Of a stretch of 16,655 nucleotides of DNA, positions 7,795 to 14,182 are shown piece by piece (the first letter of the stretch is position 1; each line of letters starts with the position of its first letter). A program made the position numbers and the translations under genes. Source of the stretch: Spirochaetaceae bacterium (GTDB taxonomy: Bacteria > Spirochaetota > Spirochaetia > Treponematales > Treponemataceae); NCBI GenBank assembly GCA_031272345.1, contig JAISTZ010000070.1:1-16655 (forward strand), written 5' to 3'. The notes beneath the pieces were generated by a model, which saw only the letters and a list, made by a program, of their open reading frames with translations, was not told the origin of the DNA and did no database searches.

Positions 7795-7899
7795 ATGAAA
7801 AGGATCGAGTTTGTTTATCACGGCCCCATGATGACTTGCCATGACCAATGTTTTATGCTACCGTGCATCCGGATTGTAAAGAGGCAGTCTGATAATTAG
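7795..7899 (+). CDS. Possible 34-residue cysteine-containing small protein
   Basis: An ATG at 7795 lies four bases after GGTGA (7786-7790), a fair Shine-Dalgarno, and opens a 34-codon frame ending at TAG 7899. The product MKRIEFVYHGPMM...QSDN holds three cysteines (15, 19, 24) in a TCHDQCFMLPC segment. It starts nine bases after the CBM48-type gene stops and ends 23 bases before ompA. No family is recognised. It could equally be chance in a 137-base gap. Confidence 0.3.
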   Translation: MKRIEFVYHGPMMTCHDQCFMLPCIRIVKRQSDN

Positions 7900-7922
7900 G
7901 AGTCCACCTCTGGGGAGGTTTC

Positions 7923-8933
7923 ATGTTTGTCCGTTTAAAAAAAACTTGCCGCGGACGGGTTCTTGCTGCACTCTTTACCCTTGCCGCCCTGTGCGCGGGG
8001 GCCGGGGGCGGAGCTTTCGCCCAGACCGTCCACATCGAGGCGGGGGTGGTCTATCCCCTCATCTACCTCGTGGATAAAAAGTCCTTCTCTGGAACCAGCC
8101 TTCCGGGCATAGAAGCGGCCGGGAGGGTCTACTTTAACGATTTTATCGGCGCGGGGGTCAACGGTATGGTTTCCTTCCTCACAACGGAGGATTTAGGGTT
8201 CGGCACACAAATCCAGTTCCTTGCGGGGCCCACCTTTCTGTCCCGCATGGAAAAGCTGGCCTTTACCACAACGACCGGATTCTACGGATACCTCCTCTTC
8301 ACCGGGCGGGGAAACGCGATGGAATTCGGTATGGGAGTTTCCTGGGGCGCGGAGTTCCACTTCAACAATCGCCTCTACGCCTATGGCCGCGCCCTGGGGG
8401 CCGCCAGTTTTTCCGGGCACCTATCGGTCATCCCCTGCCTGGGGGTGGGGTTCAAAATCAACGACCGGCCCCGCAATGCGGCCCAGGGACAGAGTCAGGT
8501 CCAGGCCGTCCCGCCCCCGCCCCAACCGGCCGCCCTGGAGGAACCCCAGGAGATCAAGCTCGTCATGGGGCCCCTGGTGTTCTGGGGGGACGATGACTTC
8601 TGGGGCAATGAACCCGAGGGCGAAAACATCAGGAATAGTGTCGCCCTGGAACAGATCGCTATTTTGTTCAACAGCGCCTTCAAGGACTATGACATCATGA
8701 TAGTGGGCTACGCCAACCCCGCCGAGGGGAAGTCCGATTCGGACCTGCGCTCCCTTAGCGGCGCCCGCGCCAAGTACATCATGGACATTCTCCATGACCT
8801 GTATGAGGTTGACAGCGACCGCATGACCGCCGTAGGCGCGGGGGGGCAGCCCACCGTAGTGGACCCCGGGGACCCCAACAACGGCTGGACCAACGGCCGG
8901 GTAGAATTCACCGTCAAGAAGAAAATGCCCTAA
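7923..8933 (+). CDS. OmpA-family outer-membrane protein with periplasmic C-terminal domain
   Basis: 336 residues. The signal peptide ends at AFA-QT (33/34). Residues about 35-180 alternate hydrophobic and polar in the manner of a small beta-barrel (for example VYFNDFIGAGVNGMVSFLTT). A proline-rich linker PPPPQPAALEEPQE (197-210) leads to an OmpA-like domain (about 213-333) with SLSGARAKYIMDIL (277-290), a GAGGQP turn and NGRVEF (324-329), matching the family pattern LSxxRA...NRRVE. The usual peptidoglycan-contact aspartate of GHTD is replaced: the sequence reads VGYANP (261-266); the later arginine (R282) is present. Role inferred: envelope anchoring or pore. The ATG at 7923 follows GGGGAGG by four bases. 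No clear promoter lies directly upstream, so it is probably transcribed with the CBM48-type gene. Confidence 0.85.
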   Translation: MFVRLKKTCRGRVLAALFTLAALCAGAGGGAFAQTVHIEAGVVYPLIYLVDKKSFSGTSLPGIEAAGRVYFNDFIGAGVNGMVSFLTTEDLGFGTQIQFLAGPTFLSRMEKLAFTTTTGFYGYLLFTGRGNAMEFGMGVSWGAEFHFNNRLYAYGRALGAASFSGHLSVIPCLGVGFKINDRPRNAAQGQSQVQAVPPPPQPAALEEPQEIKLVMGPLVFWGDDDFWGNEPEGENIRNSVALEQIAILFNSAFKDYDIMIVGYANPAEGKSDSDLRSLSGARAKYIMDILHDLYEVDSDRMTAVGAGGQPTVVDPGDPNNGWTNGRVEFTVKKKMP

Positions 8934-8958
8934 GGACACGCTGATTTCGGCGTCCATG

Positions 8959-8987
8959 TTGACAGCCGGAGCCCGATCCCCTACAAT
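8959..8987 (+). promoter_or_regulatory. Strong sigma70-type promoter of ilvN, near-leaderless
   Basis: TTGACA (8959-8964), exactly 17 bases, then TACAAT (8982-8987). The predicted start at 8994 leaves only three untranslated bases before the ATG at 8997, and no SD is present. There is no room for a leader-peptide attenuator, which controls ilv operons in some bacteria. Confidence 0.8.
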
Positions 8988-8996
8988 GCTCCCATT

Positions 8997-9500
8997 ATGA
9001 CAGACAATTCTGTGCGCCGTCACGTGCTTTCGGTGCTTGTGGATAACCGGGCGGGCGTCCTGAGCCGGGTGTCCGGGCTGTTCAGCCGGCGGGGGTACAA
9101 CATCGACAGCCTCACCGTCGGGGTCACCTCGGACCCAAAGGTGAGCCGCATGACCATCGTCGTCACCGGGGACGACTTCCTCCTGGAACAAATCACCAAG
9201 CAGTTGTCAAAGCTCGTGGAAGTGATTTCCATCCGCCCGTGCCCCCATTCGGAGACGGTCATGCGGGAGCTGGCCCTGATCAAGGTGGCCACGGACGAGG
9301 TCAAACTGCACCAGGTGCTCGAATCCGCCAACATCTACCGGGCCCGGATCGTGGACGTGTCCCTGAACTCGGTGGTCATCGAAGTCACCGGGAGCGAGGA
9401 CAAGATAGCGAGCCTGATACGGCTCCTGGAGCCGGTGGGCATCAAGGAGCTCGTGCGCACCGGGCTCACCGCCATGGGCCGGGGGGGCGGCGTCCTCTAG
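8997..9500 (+). CDS. ilvN: Acetolactate synthase small (regulatory) subunit
   Basis: The small subunit activates acetolactate synthase and gives it feedback inhibition by valine in branched-chain amino-acid synthesis. 167 residues, the usual length of IlvH/IlvN. An ACT domain (8-80) begins HVLSVLVDNRAGVLSRVSGL and continues RRGYNIDSLTVGVTSDPKVS (31-50). The second domain (about 88-160) carries ELALIKV, IYRARIVDVSLNSVVIEVTG and the conserved end GIKELVRTGLTAMGRG. The large catalytic subunit ilvB is not next to it, which is unusual because the two are commonly paired. Instead an HAD phosphatase starts five bases after the stop. The symbol ilvH would be equally valid. Confidence 0.94.
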   Translation: MTDNSVRRHVLSVLVDNRAGVLSRVSGLFSRRGYNIDSLTVGVTSDPKVSRMTIVVTGDDFLLEQITKQLSKLVEVISIRPCPHSETVMRELALIKVATDEVKLHQVLESANIYRARIVDVSLNSVVIEVTGSEDKIASLIRLLEPVGIKELVRTGLTAMGRGGGVL

Positions 9501-9505
9501 GGTCC

Positions 9506-10279
9506 ATGGAAAAGGCGATTTTCCTTGACATCGACGAAACCCTCCTCTGCCGGGGCAAGGGCCCTTCCCCGGTCGACCTGGAGAAAATCATCGAGGCAAA
9601 ACACCGGGGCCACCGGGTGCTGGTGAACACGGGGCGGTCCCTGGCGAATCTGCCCGAAGATCTCCGTGACGCGCCCTACCTCGACGGCTACGTGCTCGGC
9701 GCGGGGGCCCACATCATCCTGCACGGCAAAACCCTGCGGGAATCCTGGGTAAGCCCGGAGGCCCTGCAAAGGATCTGCGCCTTCTACCTGGCCCGCAAAA
9801 AATGGTGCGCCTTCGAGGGCGAAAGGGGGGTCTACGCCATCAACCGGTGGCCCCCCTTCCTCTTCCTGCTCGACCTCCTCCCGGTGGAACGGGCCGACGC
9901 CTTTTCCACAACCTATAGGGACGACAGAATCACAAAAATCACCATCCAGGGGAGCGCCTCAGAGGAAGAGCGGGCCCTCCTGTCGGACCACTTCAGCCTG
10001 AACCGCTTCGCCGCGTATTTCGAGGGCATCGTCAGGGGGGCGAGCAAGGCCCAGGGCATGATGACCGTGCTGGAGGCCCTGGGGATTCCCGTGGAAAACA
10101 GCGTCGCCGTCGGGGACAGCCTGAACGACCTGGACATGATCTCCGCTGCCGGGGTGGGCGTTGCCATGGGGAACGCCTGCGACGAGATAAAACGCGCGGC
10201 CCGGTACGTCGCCGCGGACTGCGCCCACGGGGGTGTGGCCGAGGCGATCGAGCGCTGGGTGCTGGCCCCTAATCCGTAG
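9506..10279 (+). CDS. HAD-superfamily Cof-type (IIB) phosphatase
   Basis: 257 residues, the normal length for Cof-like hydrolases, which dephosphorylate sugar phosphates, nucleotides or cofactors in the cytoplasm; the substrate here is unknown. Motif I is DIDET (8-12), motif II VNTGRS (40-45), motif III lysine K181 in GASKAQGM, and motif IV GDSLNDLDM (203-211), followed by AAGVGVAMGNA, all intact. The type IIB cap domain fills about 85-175. The ATG at 9506 was chosen because it begins exactly at the family N-terminus MEKAIFLDIDETLL. Only a weak AGGG precedes it, and ilvN ends five bases upstream, so translation is probably coupled to ilvN. No metabolic link to branched-chain synthesis is evident. 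Confidence 0.9.
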   Translation: MEKAIFLDIDETLLCRGKGPSPVDLEKIIEAKHRGHRVLVNTGRSLANLPEDLRDAPYLDGYVLGAGAHIILHGKTLRESWVSPEALQRICAFYLARKKWCAFEGERGVYAINRWPPFLFLLDLLPVERADAFSTTYRDDRITKITIQGSASEEERALLSDHFSLNRFAAYFEGIVRGASKAQGMMTVLEALGIPVENSVAVGDSLNDLDMISAAGVGVAMGNACDEIKRAARYVAADCAHGGVAEAIERWVLAPNP

Positions 10280-10306
10280 CGGCGGTTCTTCCCCCCTACT
10301 CCGCCG
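10280..10306. terminator. Hairpin between convergent genes, possible bidirectional terminator
   Basis: CGGCGG (10280-10285) and CCGCCG (10301-10306) can pair around a 15-base loop. The hairpin spans the 16-base gap between the HAD stop and the lipoprotein stop. There is no T-tract on either side, so intrinsic termination is doubtful. Confidence 0.3.
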
Positions 10307-12122
10307 TCCCGGGCGGTATGTAACTCACCCGGATGTAGCCGTTGCTGCCGGCTGCCGTGGGCTTGTCGACCCACCCTGCGCCGCCGCTCTGGACGGTGAC
10401 ACCCTCCGAGAACTGGTACTCCGGGAAGTCCGCCAGGAGCGCGAGGTGGTATGAGTTTTCGCCGCCCGGTTCGCCGCCGCAGCCGGCGAGGCCGAACACG
10501 TAGCCCGAGCCGCCGCCGCCGCCGGTGCCATAGCTTAACCCCGAGGAACCGGCTCCGCCGTAGTAGCCGCCGCCGCCCCCGCCGCCGGACGTATAGTAGG
10601 TGTTATTACAGCTTCCGCCCTTACCGCCTGCTCCCCAGGCGCCGGCAGTGTCGCCCGTGCCGCCTGTAGTCTGTGTACCCCCAGTGGCGGCGCCGCCGCT
10701 CGCGCCTGAGAGTCCCCCGCCAACCCGGCCGTTGCCGAAATCGGCGCCGCCCCCGCCTCCAGCGACCAGGATGCGCCGGGCAAGCACGGTCGCATTGTTC
10801 CATGTGTTGTTCGACAGACTTATGGATGATGCCCCGCCTCCCCGGGCGCCGTAAGTAGCGGGACCCGCCTGTCCGGCGACAGTTCCGCGATCTCCACCGC
10901 CGTTAAAGGTACTGGCCGCAGCACCGACATAGAAGTACAGCTCGCTTCCCGAAGCCACACTCAGGGTCCCCTTCGAGTAGCCGCCCGCGCCGCCCGTATG
11001 GGAGCCGCCATACTCGCTGCTGGCATTGCCGCCGGCGGCGCCCCAGGCCTCAAAGGTGTAGGCGATGGTTCCGTCAACAGCAGCGGGCGTCCACGCCGCG
11101 GCAGCGCCCGTGTAGGCGTAATTAGCAACCATGCCGCCGGTGGCGCTGTCGTAGGCCCAGGGGCCGGCAACGGCGTACCAGTGGGCGTAGAACGTCTTGT
11201 TCAGTCCGATGCAGGCAAGTATATCGGCGGCGCTTTGCAGGGTTCCCCCGGTGTCCGCGTCGTACCAACCCAGGAACACCATGCCGGTCTGCGCCTTAAC
11301 GGGCCAGGGGATATCCGCCGCACTAAAGGCATGTTGTTTGGATACCGAAACGCTTCCGTCCACCGTAACGCCATTGAAATCGAAGATCATCGAGTCCGGG
11401 TAGATATTCGCCGTCCATGCGGCGTAGACCGTGGTGTTATCCGCTATCGCCCAGGGGGTAAGGCTCGCGCCGTTTGCTCCGGTCAGTTGTGCGCCGGTTG
11501 CGACGGACTCAGCATACCAGCCGATGAAGGTATAGTGTTCCCGCACGGGCACATCCAAGGCATAGGGGGAGTTGTAGGTTACAGTCTTTGACGCGGGGCT
11601 GACCGTGCAGCCGTCCGCCGTGGAGTAGGTTACCGTGTAGGTGTTCGCCGTCCAGACGGCGTAGAGGGTGAGACTCTCCTCAGGGGTCATTGACGCTCCC
11701 GCCAGATAGCTCGGCTCCGCGTCCTCCGCATCGGCGGACCACCCGGCGAAGGCGTACCCGCTTTTCCACAGGCCCTCCCCCTCCGCAATGGTCACGCCTT
11801 CCCCCTCTTGCACCGTCTGCGCCCCGGGGACCGGGCCGTCCCCCCCGTTGGCGTGGTAGGTTACCGTGTAATAAATGACAGTGGGCGTTTCCGGGTTAAT
11901 TGGTGTCGCAGGAGGCGCCGCCGGGCCGGAGGGGGTCCCGGCCTTTTTTTCCCGGTCTTCAAGATAATCCTGCAATGAGTAGTGATCGCAGCCCCCGATG
12001 AACAGGGCCGCCGCCGCGGTGACAAGGCAGAGGACTACGAGGCAGAACCGCCACCGGCTCGTTAGACCCCTGTGTGTGGGAGGGGTACGGCTGATTTTTC
12101 TGGTATCCTGTTTATTCATCAT
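10296..12122 (-). CDS. Surface lipoprotein with InlB-type repeats and ALK-like glycine-rich domain
   Basis: 608 residues. A signal sequence with a long basic N-terminus ends in the lipobox LFIGGC; the lipidated cysteine would be C45. Three InlB B-type (Listeria-Bacteroides) repeats follow: about 84-158 (YTVTYHANGG...YAFAGW...LYAVWTA), 159-238 (TYTVTYSTADG...YTFIGWY...VYAAWTA) and 239-317 (a divergent copy ending FYAHWYA). Residues about 320-603 form a glycine-rich domain. Its opening IAYTFEAWGAAGG (353-365) and ELYFYVG (394-400), with poly-glycine runs such as SGGGGGGGGYYGGAGSSG (512-529), resemble the ALK/LTK glycine-rich domain family. A surface adhesion or ligand-binding role is inferred. 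The ATG at 12122 follows an AAGGGA SD; a second ATG directly after it is also possible. Confidence 0.85.
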   Translation of the reverse strand: MMNKQDTRKISRTPPTHRGLTSRWRFCLVVLCLVTAAAALFIGGCDHYSLQDYLEDREKKAGTPSGPAAPPATPINPETPTVIYYTVTYHANGGDGPVPGAQTVQEGEGVTIAEGEGLWKSGYAFAGWSADAEDAEPSYLAGASMTPEESLTLYAVWTANTYTVTYSTADGCTVSPASKTVTYNSPYALDVPVREHYTFIGWYAESVATGAQLTGANGASLTPWAIADNTTVYAAWTANIYPDSMIFDFNGVTVDGSVSVSKQHAFSAADIPWPVKAQTGMVFLGWYDADTGGTLQSAADILACIGLNKTFYAHWYAVAGPWAYDSATGGMVANYAYTGAAAAWTPAAVDGTIAYTFEAWGAAGGNASSEYGGSHTGGAGGYSKGTLSVASGSELYFYVGAAASTFNGGGDRGTVAGQAGPATYGARGGGASSISLSNNTWNNATVLARRILVAGGGGGADFGNGRVGGGLSGASGGAATGGTQTTGGTGDTAGAWGAGGKGGSCNNTYYTSGGGGGGGYYGGAGSSGLSYGTGGGGGSGYVFGLAGCGGEPGGENSYHLALLADFPEYQFSEGVTVQSGGAGWVDKPTAAGSNGYIRVSYIPPGTAE

Positions 12123-12167
12123 GCTAATCCCTTCCCTCTCCGCTATATCAATGAAAAACAGGACTAT

Positions 12168-12196
12168 AGTATATCACAAAAAACGGGTTATGTCAA
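12168..12196 (-). promoter_or_regulatory. Strong sigma70-type promoter of the lipoprotein gene
   Basis: On the minus strand, TTGACA (12196-12191), exactly 17 bases, then TATACT (12173-12168). The start near 12161 gives a leader of about 39 bases with a GAGAGGGAAGGG purine tract before the ATG. The first two bases of the -35 box are the last two T's of the terminator tract immediately upstream. Confidence 0.8.
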
Positions 12197-12216
12197 AAAA
12201 ATCATCACCTTGATGA
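12195..12216 (-). terminator. Probable intrinsic terminator of the ATPase gene
   Basis: Read on the minus strand, stem TCATCA, loop AGG, stem TGATGA, followed at once by seven T's. It lies about 40 bases after the ATPase stop codon. The stem is short and AT-rich, so its strength is uncertain. Confidence 0.45.
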
Positions 12217-12250
12217 CGAATTTAACGTTTTTTTTACCGTGGAGGACGGA
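12214..12250. repeat. Direct repeat copy A flanking the ATPase gene
   Basis: TGACGAATTTAACG, a T8 run, ACCG, one variable base, then GGAGGACGGA. Copy B at 13498-13531 is identical except for T5 instead of T8 and one substitution (T to G). The copies are 1284 bases apart in the same orientation. Copy A sits six bases beyond the ATPase stop codon. Confidence 0.85.
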
Positions 12251-12256
12251 CAGCCC

Positions 12257-13393
12257 TCACAGGATGAATTCCAGATAGTTCTCCGGGCTCACCGCCGTAA
12301 AATCCGCTCCGGGATAGGCCGACCCAAAGGCCGGGGGAACCTTCGGGATTCTTTTTTCTCCCCACTTGAACTCGAAGGCCCTCATAGCGCCGTCTCCGGT
12401 TTCGATGAGGTCGATTTCCTGGCCGTCGTAGGTGCGCCAGAAGTAGTATTCCAGGCCTTGCCCCCGGTGGCAGCTGTCCTTGATACGTTCCCCCAGGAGG
12501 TAGCTCTCCCAGAGACAGCCCCCGTCCTGCCGCAGGGCCAGGGGCCTGAAATCCCCGATGAGGGCGTTGCGCACCCCGTTGTCCCAGAAATACCACTTGC
12601 AGGACTTGACCACCTCCTTGCGGAGATTCCCGGAGTACGCCCCCAGGCGGTACACCACAAAGACATCCGCGAGCAGGCCCAGGTATTTCTCCACGGTGTT
12701 CTTGCTCAGGCCGAGCTGCCGGCCCAGTTCGTCGTAGGAAACCTCGTTCCCCATCTGAAAGGCCACGAGCCGGAGGAGATTTTGCAGCTTGAGGGAATTC
12801 CGCAGGCCCTCGAAGGACAGGATGTCCTTGAGGAGGTAGGAGTTCACCAGATCCCTAAGGTAGGCCGCCCTGTCCCCGTTCCTTTCCATGAGCGCCGCCT
12901 CTGGATAGGAGCCGTAGATAAGCCGATCCTCAAGGTTCCGCCGGGTTTCCAGGGGATTTTCCCGGGCGTCCAGCTCCCGCTGGGTGAAGGGGAACAGGTG
13001 GAAACTCCGGCTCCGTCCCACCAGGGGCTCCCCGGCCTTCTGGGTCAAATCAAAGGAGGAGGAACCCGTGGCGAGTATGCTGACCCGGGGGACCTCGTCG
13101 GTCATCAGCTTGAGTTTTGCGCCGACATCCGGCACGTTTTGGGCCTCGTCCAGGGCAAAGAGGGTGACCCCCTCAAGGAGGCGGCGGTAGCCCGCGGCGC
13201 TCCGCTGTTCCAGGAGGGCGTGGGTGTCGTAGTCCTCCCCGTTGAGGAGCAGGGTTTGCCCCTTCCAGTCCCGAAGGATTCGGGCCATGAGCACGGTTTT
13301 TCCTACCCGCCGGGGGCCGATGATGAGGGCCGCCCTATGGGGCTTCAGGTACGATTCGATCCGTTTCTGGACCGTCCGGGGCACGTCTTCCAT
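12257..13393 (-). CDS. AAA_14/DUF4143-type ATPase
   Basis: 378 residues, typical for this family of stand-alone ATPases, which are common in many copies in anaerobe genomes and have no settled function. The N-terminal ATPase has Walker A GPRRVGKT (26-33), Walker B LFALDEAQ (78-85) and a sensor-like ATGSSSF (108-114). A winged-helix-like segment SYDELGRQLGLSKNTVEKYL (219-238) follows. The C-terminal DUF4143 region ends with EIDLI (326-330) and EFKWGEK (341-347), whose spacing of D328, E341 and K343 suggests a PD-(D/E)XK nuclease-like fold; that is an inference. The ATG at 13393 has no SD and lies six bases after a -10 box, so the mRNA should be leaderless. The gene is flanked by direct repeats and AT-rich DNA, unlike its GC-rich neighbours, which suggests acquisition. 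Confidence 0.88.
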   Translation of the reverse strand: MEDVPRTVQKRIESYLKPHRAALIIGPRRVGKTVLMARILRDWKGQTLLLNGEDYDTHALLEQRSAAGYRRLLEGVTLFALDEAQNVPDVGAKLKLMTDEVPRVSILATGSSSFDLTQKAGEPLVGRSRSFHLFPFTQRELDARENPLETRRNLEDRLIYGSYPEAALMERNGDRAAYLRDLVNSYLLKDILSFEGLRNSLKLQNLLRLVAFQMGNEVSYDELGRQLGLSKNTVEKYLGLLADVFVVYRLGAYSGNLRKEVVKSCKWYFWDNGVRNALIGDFRPLALRQDGGCLWESYLLGERIKDSCHRGQGLEYYFWRTYDGQEIDLIETGDGAMRAFEFKWGEKRIPKVPPAFGSAYPGADFTAVSPENYLEFIL

Positions 13394-13399
13394 GCTTTA

Positions 13400-13428
13400 A
13401 TAATAGGGGAAAATGTAAAAATTGTCAA
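13400..13428 (-). promoter_or_regulatory. Consensus promoter of the ATPase gene, leaderless geometry
   Basis: On the minus strand, TTGACA (13428-13423), 17 bases, TATTAT (13405-13400), six bases (TAAAGC), then the ATG. The predicted +1 is the A of the ATG. The -35 box is the right arm of palindrome 1 of the repeat array, so a protein bound there would block RNA polymerase. Confidence 0.8.
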
Positions 13429-13501
13429 TACGTTGACGAAATTTCTATAAAATTTGTCAACATATTGACTAAATTTCTATAAAATTCGTCATTATGTTGA
13501 C
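13424..13501. repeat. 32-bp tandem units each starting with a GTCAA-N4-TTGAC palindrome
   Basis: Units start at 13424, 13456 and 13488, exactly 32 bases apart (three helical turns). The dyads read GTCAATACGTTGAC, GTCAACATATTGAC and GTCATTATGTTGAC; the third has one mismatch in its arms. Units 1 and 2 share the tail AAATTTCTATAAAATT. Unit 3 runs into direct repeat B instead. The array occupies most of the gap between DJ-1 and the ATPase. It reads best as three operators placed on one face of the helix. Confidence 0.85.
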
Positions 13502-13531
13502 GAATTTAACGTTTTTACCGGGGAGGACGGA
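13498..13531. repeat. Direct repeat copy B, covering the DJ-1 stop codon
   Basis: Same sequence as copy A (12214-12250) but with T5 and one substitution. Its right part encodes the last five codons and stop of the DJ-1 gene on the minus strand; its left end is part of the third palindrome of the 32-bp array. Confidence 0.85.
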
Positions 13532-14120
13532 GGCAGGCGGCCCTTTGTACCGTGTCCGCGGCGGCGGGGCCCCCGACGGCGGCGATGAGGGCCAGGGCGA
13601 ATTCCTCCGCCGCCCCCGGACCCTGACCGGTGATGAGACGCCCGTCGGTCTCCACGGCCCGGTTCGTTTTTGTGCTTGCGGCCATGAGGGCCTCGTACCC
13701 GGGTCCTGCCCAGAATTCAACGTCCCCTTCCATGCCGGGGTAGCAGGTGAAGGTCTTGCCCGTAAGGAGGCCCAGCCGGGAGAACACCACGATGGGGGAC
13801 GCGCAGATCGCCGCGGTGATTCCCCCGGAGTCCCTGGTTTTCAGGATGAGGGAGACCGCGTCCTTTGAGGAAGCGATGTTGGAAGCTCCGGGCATTCCGC
13901 CGGGGCACACGACCGCATCGGCCCCCGAGGGGAACCTTGCCAGGGCCTCCCTGACCGTGAGATCGCAGATGACCCCGATGCCGTGGGCGCCGGTCACTTC
14001 CTTGCCGCTCCCGCAGGACACGGAAACCGCCTGGACGTCCGCCCGCCTGAGGTAGTCCAGGGGGGTTACGGCCTCCACTTCTTCAAACCCGTCGGCAAAA
14101 AAAATCACTACGTTTTTCAT
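13515..14120 (-). CDS. DJ-1/YajL (ThiJ/PfpI) family protein
   Basis: 201 residues. DJ-1/YajL proteins are small cytoplasmic Rossmann-like proteins linked to oxidative and carbonyl stress; a deglycase role has been claimed and disputed. The reactive cysteine is at position 106 in ITAAICASPIVV (101-112), the same number as in human DJ-1, and the partner glutamate is E16 in GFEEVEAVTP. VCPGGMPGASN (71-81) is the typical oxyanion-loop region. The C-terminus after GAAEEFALALIAAVGG (169-184) is a short variable tail whose last codons lie inside direct repeat B. The reading frame stays open far upstream, but ATG 14120 is the true start: it has GGAGG five bases before it and begins at the family N-terminus MKNVVIFFADG. 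An own promoter precedes it, divergent from the PHP gene. Confidence 0.93.
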   Translation of the reverse strand: MKNVVIFFADGFEEVEAVTPLDYLRRADVQAVSVSCGSGKEVTGAHGIGVICDLTVREALARFPSGADAVVCPGGMPGASNIASSKDAVSLILKTRDSGGITAAICASPIVVFSRLGLLTGKTFTCYPGMEGDVEFWAGPGYEALMAASTKTNRAVETDGRLITGQGPGAAEEFALALIAAVGGPAAADTVQRAACLRPPR

Positions 14121-14148
14121 TAAAACCTCCGTAAAATTGACCTGTGTG

Positions 14149-14177
14149 TTTTCATTGTAGCGCTTTGGGGGTATAAA
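14149..14177 (+). promoter_or_regulatory. Promoter of the PHP phosphatase gene, leaderless geometry
   Basis: TTTTCA (14149-14154), 17 bases, TATAAA (14172-14177), six bases (GTAAAT), then the ATG at 14184. No SD is present. The box pair interleaves with the divergent DJ-1 promoter, so the two promoters cannot both be occupied. Confidence 0.65.
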
Positions 14178-14182
14178 GTAAA
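14154..14182 (-). promoter_or_regulatory. Promoter of the DJ-1 family gene
   Basis: On the minus strand, TTTACT (14182-14177), 17 bases, TACAAT (14159-14154). The start near 14147 gives a leader of about 27 bases with a GGAGG SD. The footprint overlaps almost completely with the rightward PHP promoter. Confidence 0.65.

Noticed and set aside
12239..13450. A 403-codon rightward frame opposite the ATPase gene
   Set aside because: No recognisable domain; it mirrors the ATPase codons and ends in the operator array. The leftward frame carries Walker motifs.
13424..13519. Tandem 32-bp repeats as a CRISPR array
   Set aside because: The units are contiguous with no unique spacers and there are no cas genes. 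Their palindromic cores and overlap with a -35 box point to operators.
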